A DNA stretch of 64,000 nt. It comes from an uncultured Cytophagales bacterium. Lineage in GTDB: Bacteria > Bacteroidota > Bacteroidia > Cytophagales > 172606-1. Of the stretch, positions 54,675 to 63,006 are shown piece after piece. The translations under genes were made by a program, and so were the position numbers. Positions within the stretch are counted from its first letter, which is position 1. Each line of letters begins with the position of its first letter. The DNA lies in assembly GCA_902805615.1 (NCBI GenBank), contig CADCTQ010000001.1, positions 1 through 64,000 on the forward strand. Reading direction: 5' to 3'. The notes beneath the pieces were generated by a model. It was given only the letters and a program-made list of their open reading frames with translations, was not told the DNA's origin and ran no database searches.

Positions 54675-54863
54675 TTATGCGTTTGCCTTGATCTTCTGGA
54701 GTGCCTGCGCCATCAAAGCCAATGATGGCAGGCAGGTGTCAATCGCTTGCGTAATGTTTACCGCTTGCCCGTCCTTTATCAAAATCATGAATTGCGGCAG
54801 CTTTGACGTCAATAAAAGTTGCTCGTCACTTTGAATGTTTGGTTTCAAAAAAATTGGTGCGCC
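54675..54863 (-). pseudogene. Unrecognised gene fragment
   Basis: A 62-codon frame bounded by stops reads GAPIFLKPNIQSDEQLLLTS and then QFMILIKDGQAVNITQAIDT, with protein-like composition and lower G+C than its surroundings. Only internal starts exist. No family recognised; probably the end of a lost gene. Confidence 0.35.
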
Positions 54864-55457
54864 TTATGGATGTGAAACGGCGGCTTTCAGTATGCGATAG
54901 ACAGCGTCTTGGCCTCCCGGAAAAACCTTTCGGGTTTTCAAAACCCGTATGTGCTTAGCGTATATGGGTGGAGATAGGATGGTTTGTAATGGGATGGGGA
55001 TTGGTTTATGATCTGTAAGTGGAGTTTGTTCTTTTTGGCATTGCCCCAAAAAGAACCAAAAAGGTCTAGGCCCAATGATGCTTCCCCCCGCCAGTCAACC
55101 CGCCCCTCGCCATTGGGCCGGGCCCACGCGCCGCGAAACCATCAGTGCCGAAACAACGATAGTAACGCGTAAGGAAAGAACGATACCAGCGTGTAAGGAA
55201 GGGGATCTGCTCACTGACGGCGCCTGCTCACTGCATATCCACACACTGCCTGGCTACTCACTGCCTGGCTACGCACTGCGTATCCACCAGGCAGGGCGCG
55301 AAGCACATACCAAAACCCGAAAGGTGTACGAGGCAGACGTTTTTCCGACAAGTTGTGACGTGCTCTATATGATTGTTTGGAGCTTATCCCGACTTTCGCA
55401 TTATGCTGCCCAAGGTAGCGCGTAAGCCAGGATAAGCAGGTGTTAGAAATGTTAATT
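54864..55457. other. Repeat-filled intergenic region
   Basis: No gene. ACCTTTCGGGTTTT (54925-54938) and its perfect inverse (55312-55325) bracket the interspersed repeat. Within 55240-55290 the unit CTCACTGCCTGGCTA is tandemly duplicated. Frames over the repeat are artefacts. Confidence 0.5.
54976..55174 (+). repeat. Interspersed repeat, copy 1
   Basis: About 199 bp shared in the same orientation with 62617-62815. The central 130 bp are almost identical; similarity fades outward but resumes at CTCACTGCCTGGCT and AGGCAGGGCGC, to about 55305. It contains GTTCTTTTTGG-N7-CCAAAAAGAAC, an 11-bp stem. No coding content. Confidence 0.75.
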
Positions 55458-55949
55458 TTACAAATACGTTCCGAATCGCTCAAAATGGCAGGTGTACCCG
55501 TTCGGGCGTTTTACCAAATAGTCTTGATGTTCTACTTCCGCTGGCCAGAACTGGGTATAAGGTTCTAAAGTTGTGACCACTTTACCAGGCCAACGACCCG
55601 ATTCGTTCACGATTCTGATGACCTCCTCAGCGATTTCTTTCTCTTCCTGATTTTGAAAAAATATCGCCGAGCGATAACTGGACCCTATGTCATTGCCTTG
55701 TCTATCCACTGTCGTTGGATCGTGAACTCTAAAAAAGTAGTCCAGTATTTCATTAAATGAAGTTTTGTTTAAGTCATAGGTAATTTCTATGCCTTCGGCG
55801 TGACCCGGGTGGTTCCGATAGGTAGGCTTTTCGTTGTGCCCACCTACATACCCTACTTCTGTGTCTTGTACGCCGGGACGAATGCGAAAGAGGTCTTCCA
55901 TTCCCCAGAAACAGCCACCTGCCAGATAAGCTTTTTTTAAATTTTCCAT
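55458..55949 (-). CDS. msrA: Peptide methionine sulfoxide reductase MsrA
   Basis: 163 residues from ATG 55949. [15 protein letters not shown] carries the catalytic Cys in GCFWG; then [52 protein letters not shown] and AEVEHQDYL, all diagnostic. The single Cys near the end (GYTCHFERF) may be the resolving residue. It reduces (S)-methionine sulfoxide in oxidised proteins. No signal peptide, so cytoplasmic. G+C is clearly lower than the surrounding genes, which may point to different ancestry. Confidence 0.95.
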   Translation of the reverse strand: MENLKKAYLAGGCFWGMEDLFRIRPGVQDTEVGYVGGHNEKPTYRNHPGHAEGIEITYDLNKTSFNEILDYFFRVHDPTTVDRQGNDIGSSYRSAIFFQNQEEKEIAEEVIRIVNESGRWPGKVVTTLEPYTQFWPAEVEHQDYLVKRPNGYTCHFERFGTYL

Positions 55950-56307
55950 GGTATTTTGGTTACAGTTCAACGCTAGATTTTCTTCAAAAAAGTGCAACAG
56001 CAGTAATGCAGTCTCATACCCAACCCATTGAAGCATTTACAGCCAGGGGCACCCTGTGTAGTGCTCTCGACCATCGTGTACCTTTCAGAATTCCGTGCGT
56101 ACATTTTTGCGGTTACTCTATCCATGACCGATTCAATTTAAGCCAGTAATTGGTTCTGCTTCTTCTTAAGTTCCGCTTCTTCTTAAGGTATACACGCAAG
56201 AGTGCCCCCTTCCGGATCAGATCACTGCTTTATTTTTAAGGAAAGGGAATAAAACGCGATTATCGAAAACTGACCAGTAGTCTGTATCCTTAGTTATTGA
56301 AAGGGAG
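55950..56307. other. No gene
   Basis: About 360 nt upstream of msrA up to MITE copy B. No frame of note. A direct repeat CTTCTTCTTAAG occurs twice near 56157-56185. It probably includes the msrA promoter. Confidence 0.3.
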
Positions 56308-56456
56308 GGTAGTGGTAAAAACCGAACTGATACAGCAGGATTGTAGCGGACGATAAAAAACCGGATGGTAGGTCCCGATAACTGCAATCATAGCTCGTTT
56401 ACCAGTTTTGCCCAAAGGTGTCATGTTAGGTGACCAGTTCCGATTTTACCACTACC
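56308..56456 (-). mobile_element. 149-bp MITE, copy B
   Basis: Same length and ends as copy A (41941-42089) but in reverse orientation: begins GGTAGTGGTAAAAACCG and ends ..CGATTTTACCACTACC. About eight differences in 149 bp by eye. It lies 31 bp beyond the stop of the sugar-dehydrogenase-like gene, so it may influence that transcript end. Confidence 0.8.
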
Positions 56457-56487
56457 CGGGCCGGCTCAACCGGTACCATACGGCTGC

Positions 56488-59400
56488 TTACCGGTTGATC
56501 ACTACTGTCCGGGTCACGGCACTGTGACCGGTGAAAAAGGTAAGGGTATACACACCCGCTCGTAAACCTGACGTGTTGAGGATGATCCGCCGGGAAGTAC
56601 GCTGCTGGTAGACGGGGGCAAACACCCTGCCTTTTACGTCGGCAATCCGTACCGACGGGTGCCAGTCCGTTTCCCAGTCAATGGTCAGAAGGTCAGCAGC
56701 GGGCACCGGGGAAAGGGTAATGGTTTCGGCAGGATTCGTTCCCTGGCGGGTAGCGGAGGGCAGGCTTCCGCCCGTACCCGACGTTACGACCAGGTGGTCA
56801 ACGTTGGGGCCACTGTTGCCGATGGCGGTTGCCCGGATGGCATTGTTTCCCGCATTCAAACCCGCCGTAATGCGGACGGTCTGCCAGTTGGTCCAGGTGG
56901 AAGTGGACGGGAAAGCCATGCTCGCTTGTGCCACGCTGCCATTGATGCTGATGGCCAGCGGCCGGCCGGCGGGTGTGCCCAGCCCGTAGCGGAAAGCCAG
57001 CGTGTAGGTTCCCGCCACGGGTACGTTGGCCGTCCACTCCAGGTAATCACCGCTGGCATTGATGTAATCGCCAAAGCCCGTCCCCGTGTAGCCGGCGTGC
57101 ACGGTCGAAGCTTGTACCCCCGACTTGACGGCATCTTCGGCTTCCAGTTGCAGGGAAACGGGCGCAGCGGCACTATTTTGGAAAAGCTTGCCGGCAGGAA
57201 TTACCTGTTTGGCAATGCCCGGGCCGTCGTAACTCACCGTAAGTACCTCACCGCCATCCCGTTCGAAAAAAGCAACGGTAATGGCGTGCTTGCCGGCCTT
57301 CAGCCCAATGGCACCGCCCCGTTCCTGCGAGCCGTGCAGCCCGTCATTTTCCACGACCAGGGCCGGTCCGATGTACAACCGGCTGCCATCATCGGAGTCC
57401 GTGTAGAACGTGTAGATCCCATCGGTGGGAATGTCCACGTATCCCCGGTAGCGGAAGCCGAAGTTGTCGCTCTGGTTGCGGGGACTCAGGTCGAAAGCAG
57501 GAGTCGTGCCCGTTTTAACGGGTGGCAAGGCGTTGAAATCGGGCAAGTTGCTCCAGGCCCCTTCGTAATATTCGTATTGCAAGCCGCTCACGGGGGTTGC
57601 CGGGTTCTCGGGGTTACGCAGAAAGGAGGCGGTGTACGTGGTGTTCCCTGCCGGCGTTGCGACGTTGTGACTGGCCGCCCCGCCATCAGACCAGGCCCCC
57701 CACTGGTAGGAAGTTTCCCCGACGGTTTGCGGGGTAACCGCTTCAATGTTACGCACAATGCCGACGACTCCCGTAAAGGTGTAGGGGGTGGTAACCGCCT
57801 GGCCATCGAGTTTCACCTGCAGGCCCGCCGGGGTGGTAGCCAGGGTTACCGTCACTTTGCGGGGGAATATCTCCCGGTACACCGTTGTGGCTTGCCCCTG
57901 GCTGTCGGTTACCCGCAGGTAAATGCGGTACCAGATGTTATCGTCCGTCTCGTTGGTGGCGGGAATGGCAAAGGTGCCGCCCTTGCTGCCGCCCGCAGCA
58001 TCCAGGGCCGGGTGAGTATGCTCGTCGTGGTGCAGGTCAATCCACCAGGTAAAGGCACTGGCCGGCAATTCGCCGTCTTCCGGGTCCGTCCCCGTACCCG
58101 AGAAAGTAATCGTCTCGCCGGCGCTGAAGAGGTTGCCCCCGGCCGGGGAAGCAATGACGGCGGCGGGAAGCTGATTGCTGGTCACGGTGAGGGTGGCTTC
58201 GGTACTGGTCGCAGTGCCCGCCGCATTGGAAACGACTGCCCGGAACCGGGCCCCGTTGTCGGCCGCGGTGACACTGGCCAGGGTGTACGTGGCGGCGGTG
58301 GCGCCGGCAACATTGACGCCGTTGCGCTGCCACTGGTAAGTAAGCGGCGCGGCACCCGTGGCGCTGACGGAAAACGTGACGGAGCTGCCCGCGGACACCG
58401 TTCTGCTGGCGGGTTGGGAAGAGATGTTGGGGGCATTGCTGCCCGTATAATTGACCCGCCACAGCTGGCCGTTATTGCTCGACGTATTGTCGCCTACCGA
58501 TCCGCCGCCCTGGCCGGCCCGGGCCAGGTAGTACAAACTGCCATCGGGTCCCACCTTTACGTCTACCGGACGGTTGATGCCCGTAGCAAAGGTTTCCGTG
58601 ACGGTACGGCTGTTCACGTCCAGTACTTTGATGTAGCCGTTGCAGTAGTCGGCAAAGAAGTATTTACCTACGTAGCCGGCGGGAAATTGCGCCGTACCCG
58701 GATTGTAGAACGTGCCGCCCGTAATGGAGCAGCCCTGGCTACGGCCGTAGGCATAGAGCGGGTCCTGGTAGTTGGCGGGGGGCGTTTGGGTGGTACGAAA
58801 GCCTTCAATGCCCGGCCAGCCGTAATTTTTACCCGCCAGGCCGTCGTTGATCTCCTCGAAGCTGCCGCCCCCCACGTCGTTGATGAAAATGCGGCCGGTC
58901 CCCGGCTGGGCGGCCACTTTGAATGGATTGCGCAACCCCAGGGCCCAGATGGCCCGGTTCTTACCCGTGGCCGAGGCATAGAAGGGATTATCGGCCGGAA
59001 TGCTGCCATCCGGGTTGATGCGCAGGACTTTGCCCAGCAGGTTGGCAGTGGATTGGGAATTACCGGGCACGGCGTTCTCGCCCGTGGTGATGAACAGTTT
59101 ACCGTCCCTGAACAACAACCCGCCCCCGTTGTGGTTTCCCGCCGAGAGGGCATCCATCTCGAGCAGGATCAGTTCGCTGCCGGGCACGGCCGCATCGCCA
59201 CTGGCCGTAAAGCGGCTGACCCGGTTGTGTACCGGAACGGAACCGGTGCCGGGTACGGTGTAGTAGACGTACACGTAGCCGTTGCCCGCGAAATCAGGAT
59301 CAAAAATCAGGCTCATGAGCCCCCGCTCGTTGAAATTATCCACGGTCAGACTCAGAAAAGGTACGGCAAGCAAAGCACCGTTCTTGATGATGCGTACTTT

Positions 59401-59628
59401 GCCGTTTTTCTCCGTGACGAATACCCGCCCGTCGGGAGCCACTTCCACGCCGGTGGGATCTAACCCGGTAGCCAACTGGGTTTCGGTAAAGCCGGCCGGC
59501 AACGTACTGGCCCGCCCTGGCAACGGCAGGTACAGCAGCAGCACCAGCCACGTCAGCAACAGGGCGCCAAACAAGCTTACTCGTCCGCCGGAAACGGGGC
59601 GATGTAACTGTACGTGATTCATTCCCAT
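56488..59628 (-). CDS. Secreted PQQ-dependent sugar-dehydrogenase-like protein with Ig, PA14, CBM6 and T9SS domains
   Basis: 1046 residues. Signal/membrane segment 17-40. GSDH-type six-bladed propeller at about 45-400: GVEVAPDGRVFVTEKNGKVRI, SAGNHNGGGLLFRDGKLFITTGE (with the His of this family), ALGLRNPFKVA and EEINDGLAGKNYGWPG. Then an Ig-like domain (about 405-490, YQWQRNGVNVAGATAATYTL), a PKD-like and a repeat region, PA14 (about 683-818, GIYTFYTDSDDGSRLYI), a CBM6-like domain (about 825-948, AGTYTLAFRYGLGTPAGRPL) and a type IX sorting domain (SPVPAADLLTIDW..LRAGVYTLTF). It probably oxidises sugars or binds polysaccharide at the surface; PQQ synthesis genes are not seen. Confidence 0.92.
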   Translation of the reverse strand: MGMNHVQLHRPVSGGRVSLFGALLLTWLVLLLYLPLPGRASTLPAGFTETQLATGLDPTGVEVAPDGRVFVTEKNGKVRIIKNGALLAVPFLSLTVDNFNERGLMSLIFDPDFAGNGYVYVYYTVPGTGSVPVHNRVSRFTASGDAAVPGSELILLEMDALSAGNHNGGGLLFRDGKLFITTGENAVPGNSQSTANLLGKVLRINPDGSIPADNPFYASATGKNRAIWALGLRNPFKVAAQPGTGRIFINDVGGGSFEEINDGLAGKNYGWPGIEGFRTTQTPPANYQDPLYAYGRSQGCSITGGTFYNPGTAQFPAGYVGKYFFADYCNGYIKVLDVNSRTVTETFATGINRPVDVKVGPDGSLYYLARAGQGGGSVGDNTSSNNGQLWRVNYTGSNAPNISSQPASRTVSAGSSVTFSVSATGAAPLTYQWQRNGVNVAGATAATYTLASVTAADNGARFRAVVSNAAGTATSTEATLTVTSNQLPAAVIASPAGGNLFSAGETITFSGTGTDPEDGELPASAFTWWIDLHHDEHTHPALDAAGGSKGGTFAIPATNETDDNIWYRIYLRVTDSQGQATTVYREIFPRKVTVTLATTPAGLQVKLDGQAVTTPYTFTGVVGIVRNIEAVTPQTVGETSYQWGAWSDGGAASHNVATPAGNTTYTASFLRNPENPATPVSGLQYEYYEGAWSNLPDFNALPPVKTGTTPAFDLSPRNQSDNFGFRYRGYVDIPTDGIYTFYTDSDDGSRLYIGPALVVENDGLHGSQERGGAIGLKAGKHAITVAFFERDGGEVLTVSYDGPGIAKQVIPAGKLFQNSAAAPVSLQLEAEDAVKSGVQASTVHAGYTGTGFGDYINASGDYLEWTANVPVAGTYTLAFRYGLGTPAGRPLAISINGSVAQASMAFPSTSTWTNWQTVRITAGLNAGNNAIRATAIGNSGPNVDHLVVTSGTGGSLPSATRQGTNPAETITLSPVPAADLLTIDWETDWHPSVRIADVKGRVFAPVYQQRTSRRIILNTSGLRAGVYTLTFFTGHSAVTRTVVINR

Positions 59629-60085
59629 GGCGTTAAATTTAAGTGGTTGAAGGCATGCATGTAATTTATGAAAACGGCCAGAGGGTTGCGCACCAGGTTA
59701 AAAAAATGAACAAAAAACCGGGCGGTATCAAAAAAGAGGGGAAGGGCAGGGCGAAGACAAATGGGGGCTAAACAAAAATTTCACGGGAAGCAGCAGAATT
59801 TACCCACCGGTTGCCTCCTGATGGCGCTATGGCGGTCGAAGCCGGGCAGGCAGCGCAGTTGCGGCTGATTGCCGTACCGTTCCTGAAAAAATGAGCCGGT
59901 GCCCAAAGACGCCGCAAACCATTTACCCGCCCAACGGCACCGGCAACGTGCCTGCGGCCACATCCGCTTTGAACCTCTTTTTCTCTCCGCAATCGTAGTG
60001 CCTGGTAAAGCAAACCGATGGGAATGACCGCGGGGGGTGCTCACCCGAAACAACAGCTTAGCTACTTTACGAGGTACCTGGAGTT
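59629..60085. other. No gene
   Basis: 457 nt upstream of the giant sugar-dehydrogenase-like gene. Two overlapping minus-strand frames (59768-60053) have no family features. A run rich in A near 59697-59720 may belong to the promoter. Confidence 0.3.
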
Positions 60086-60715
60086 CTAGAAGCGACGCCA
60101 GAACAGGCTCAGTCCGACGACCAGCACAAGGCCAATCTGGATGGTAGTCAGCACGTAGATGTAGTTGGTTTGGCCCCTCGACTCGTTGAGCAGTTGCTCG
60201 CCCACCGTTAACTGCAGGGTTGACAGATCGGTCAGCGTTTGGGCCACCTGACCAAAAGCGGTACGGCCAGTACCCGCAAAAACCACCCGCTGCGCCTCCG
60301 GTTGGTCAACCAGCTTCGTGGTGATCTCCGCTTCCAACTGGTTGTACGCAGCCAGCCGCTTTTTCAACAAAGTCAACTGGTCCGCTTCTTCGGGCGTCAG
60401 CGTGGTCAGGGCGAATTCGGTCAGCAAAGAGTCTACCCGGCGGTTCAGCCGGTCAAGCGTTGAAAGGTTTGTACCCGGCTTGGTGCCACCCAGCACGTGG
60501 GGTTCGAGCAGCAGCCGTTTCTGGTAGATGTTCGAGGTCAGGCTGGCAATGATCGCGGTCGGCACCAGGCGGTCCTTGTAGATGGAGGCCGATGCCTGCT
60601 GAATCTGGTGAACGGTGCGACGACTCAAAAAAATGCTTGTCAGGCTTAGCCCTAACAGGCTAACGATTAACAAGGTGAGCCGCAGGGGTGAACGGGTCTT
60701 GGGGGTTTGTTCCAT
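60086..60715 (-). CDS. Orphan four-helix-bundle (4HB_MCP) sensor membrane protein
   Basis: 209 residues. Membrane helices at about 12-28 (LTLLIVSLLGLSLTSIFL) and 190-206 (YVLTTIQIGLVLVVGLSLFW) bracket a helical extracytoplasmic bundle of about 160 residues with SIYKDRLVPTAIIASLTSNIYQKRLLLE, the 4HB_MCP pattern of chemoreceptors and kinases. The protein stops two residues after the second helix (WRRF), so it has no HAMP, methyl-accepting or kinase part. It may act as a subunit of another receptor or be a decayed receptor. No partner is adjacent. Confidence 0.75.
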   Translation of the reverse strand: MEQTPKTRSPLRLTLLIVSLLGLSLTSIFLSRRTVHQIQQASASIYKDRLVPTAIIASLTSNIYQKRLLLEPHVLGGTKPGTNLSTLDRLNRRVDSLLTEFALTTLTPEEADQLTLLKKRLAAYNQLEAEITTKLVDQPEAQRVVFAGTGRTAFGQVAQTLTDLSTLQLTVGEQLLNESRGQTNYIYVLTTIQIGLVLVVGLSLFWRRF

Positions 60716-60839
60716 GGAATAAACGGGGTACTACCTATTTCTTTTTCTGCAAGGGGAAGGTAGTTATAAATTAACGCATTGCTTCCGATGCAGCCAAATC
60801 CTCCGCTACTTTGTCACCTTCGCTGCAAGAAGCGATCCT

Positions 60840-62411
60840 TTATTGAAGCTCCAGCACCACTACGGAAAAAGGCGGCAGTTGCAGCGTGAGCTTTTCGCCC
60901 CGCAGCGTTGCCCCTTTGAATATGGCGGGTTTGATGCGGTCCGGTGTTTCAAATGTGTTATGGTCCTGGAGCCTGGCGGCGGTCAAGATGCGGCCCGTAA
61001 CGGTTTTCAGTTTACTGGCGGGCAGGGCAAGGGCAACCGGGTGCGCACGCGCAGCGTCAATATTGACCAGCGAAACGTGCAGCCGGCCGTTTCGGTCCCG
61101 GGAAGCGGAAGCCGACACGGCCGGCAATTTTTCGTTTCCGACCCCGTAAGCCGGCGTCTGTACCTCTACGGGCAACAACACGGCTCCCTGGTGCACCTTA
61201 TACATTTCCATCACGTGGTACGTAGGGGTAAGCATCATCTTCTCCTCCTGCGTAAGAATGACGGCCTGCAGCACGTTGACGGCCTGGGCCAGGTTCGCCA
61301 TCCGGACCCGGTCGCAGTGGTTGTGGAAGATGTTGAGCGTGGTGCCGGCAATCATGGCATCGCGCATCGTGTTCTGCTGGAACAGAAATCCCGGGTTGGT
61401 GCCCGGCTCCACCTCGTACCAGCCGCCCCATTCATCCACGACCAGGGCCACTTTTTTGGCGGGGTCATATTTGTCCATCACGGCCGAATGCTTCCGGATC
61501 AGTTCCTCCATGCGCAAGGCGCGCTGCATGGTGGTGAAGTATTGCGATTCGGAGAAGGTGGTGGACGGGCCTTTTTTCTCCCAGTCAATCACCGCGTAGT
61601 GATGCAGGGCAACCCCTTCCAGCAAGCTTTTGGGAATGTTCTTCATCAATACTTCCGTCCAGTTGTAGTCGTCCGAACTGGCCCCGGAAGCAATCCGGAA
61701 AATGCCGCCCTTGTTGTTGGTCCAGTCCCTGACGAAGGTGGCGTACTTGCGGTATTCGTTGGCGTAGTAATCGGCCGTCATGTTGCCTCCGCACCCCCAG
61801 GCTTCGTTGCCGATGCCCCAGTATTTCACGTTCCAGGGCTGGTCGCGTCCATTTTCCTTACGGAGGGCAGACATGGGACTCTCCCCGCCAAAGTTTACGT
61901 ATTGCACCCAATCGGCCAGCTCCTGCACCTGTCCGCTGCCGATGTTGCCGGCCAGGTAGGGCTCCGTACCCAGCAGTTCGCACAGGTTGAGGAAGTCGTG
62001 CGTGCCGAAGCTGTTGTTTTCGGTAACCCCGCCCCACCAGGTGTTGACAATGCTGGGTCGCTGCTGTTTCGGGCCGATGCCGTCTTTCCAGTGATAGGTA
62101 TCGGCAAAGCAACCGCCGGGCCAGCGCAGGTTGGGAATCTGCAATTGCCGGAGCGCTTCCACGACGTCGTTGCGTACGCCGTTGGTATGCGGGATTTTGC
62201 GGTTATCCTCGCCCACGTAAAAGCCCCCGTAGATACAGCGGCCCAAATGCTCGGCAAAATGGCCGTAAATGTGTTTGCTGATCGTATCCCTGGCCTGGTC
62301 GAGGCGAACCGTGATGGTGGTTGCCGGCGGTTGGGCAAACGCGTGACCGGTCAGTAGCGTGGCGATAAGGGCCGCATAAAACGCAGCCCGGGTTCGTGGC
62401 AAGTGCTTCAT
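60840..62411 (-). CDS. GH51 alpha-L-arabinofuranosidase
   Basis: 523 residues from ATG 62411. Signal peptide 1-26 ending HAFAQ. GH51 barrel: ISKHIYGHFAEHLGRCIYGG near the start, RWPGGCFADTYHWKDGIGP, acid/base Glu in YWGIGNEAWGCGG, nucleophile Glu in LVVDEWGGWYEVE, then the C-terminal beta domain. It removes arabinose side chains from arabinoxylan or arabinan, in the periplasm or outside. It complements the GH10 xylanase 50 kb away. Confidence 0.95.
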   Translation of the reverse strand: MKHLPRTRAAFYAALIATLLTGHAFAQPPATTITVRLDQARDTISKHIYGHFAEHLGRCIYGGFYVGEDNRKIPHTNGVRNDVVEALRQLQIPNLRWPGGCFADTYHWKDGIGPKQQRPSIVNTWWGGVTENNSFGTHDFLNLCELLGTEPYLAGNIGSGQVQELADWVQYVNFGGESPMSALRKENGRDQPWNVKYWGIGNEAWGCGGNMTADYYANEYRKYATFVRDWTNNKGGIFRIASGASSDDYNWTEVLMKNIPKSLLEGVALHHYAVIDWEKKGPSTTFSESQYFTTMQRALRMEELIRKHSAVMDKYDPAKKVALVVDEWGGWYEVEPGTNPGFLFQQNTMRDAMIAGTTLNIFHNHCDRVRMANLAQAVNVLQAVILTQEEKMMLTPTYHVMEMYKVHQGAVLLPVEVQTPAYGVGNEKLPAVSASASRDRNGRLHVSLVNIDAARAHPVALALPASKLKTVTGRILTAARLQDHNTFETPDRIKPAIFKGATLRGEKLTLQLPPFSVVVLELQ

Positions 62412-63006
62412 TGGGTGGTGAGTTCTCTCCAAAAGTACTGAAAACAGGAACCTTGTCCGGCAGCATTCCAGCCGAACGCAGCAGGAGAACAGCGCTTTTC
62501 CAGCTCACGCCAACGTTTACCGTTGTATGTGATTAGCGTATGAGCGTATTGGAGGCAGTTAGGGTGAGTGATGGGTCGGTTGTGATGGGTGGTAATGTGA
62601 GGGGTTGGGTGGTTACAGGATGGTTTGTAATGGGTTGGTGAATGGTTTATGATCTGTAAGTGGGGTTTGTTCTTTTTGGCATTGCCCCAAAAAGAACCAA
62701 AAAGGTCTAGGCCCAATGATGCTTCCCCCCGCCAGTCAACCCGCCCCTCGCCATTGGGCCGGGCCTGCCCGCCGCGATCCCACCGGTGCCGAAACAACGA
62801 TACCACCGCGTAAGGGCGTATGGAAGGGGGCCGCCCATCGCAACGCCACAAGAACGATACGAACGCGTAATGAACGGTGCCCGCTCACTGCCTGGCTGCT
62901 CACCGCGTATTCACAAGGCAGGGCGCTAATCAAGCACTTACCGTTGGCATCGGCGCAATGTCACTCAAACAAGCATTGCCATAATGGATACGCAGTTGGG
63001 CATGGG
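62412..63006. other. Repeat-filled intergenic region
   Basis: No gene. 62540-62640 is a degenerate run of ATGGGT/GGTGG-type units, followed by the second copy of the interspersed repeat and then diverged sequence to the TPR gene stop. A 147-codon plus-strand frame starting at 62716 is an artefact of the repeat. Confidence 0.45.
62617..62815 (+). repeat. Interspersed repeat, copy 2
   Basis: Same orientation as 54976-55174, including the GTTCTTTTTGG-N7-CCAAAAAGAAC hairpin (62669-62697). Similarity continues weakly to about 62930 (CTCACTGCCTGGCT, AGGCAGGGCGC). The 14-bp inverted flanks seen at copy 1 are absent here. Confidence 0.75.

Noticed and set aside
55245-55290. Tandem CTCACTGCCTGGCTA units considered as a CRISPR or iteron array
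   Set aside because: Only two adjacent copies, no unique spacers, no cas or rep genes.
56467-56497. 9-bp inverted repeat CAACCGGTA/TACCGGTTG at the end of the sugar-dehydrogenase-like gene
   Set aside because: It overlaps the stop codon and no T-tract follows on the minus strand, so a terminator call is not supported.
56659-59463. A 934-codon open frame on the plus strand opposite the sugar-dehydrogenase-like gene
   Set aside because: It mirrors the coding strand of a well-supported gene in G+C-rich DNA, has no domain, and its Gly/Arg/Val-rich composition is typical of antisense shadows.
59768-60053. Overlapping minus-strand frames of 81 and 90 codons
   Set aside because: No family features, unusual Arg/Cys-rich composition, and no convincing start signals.
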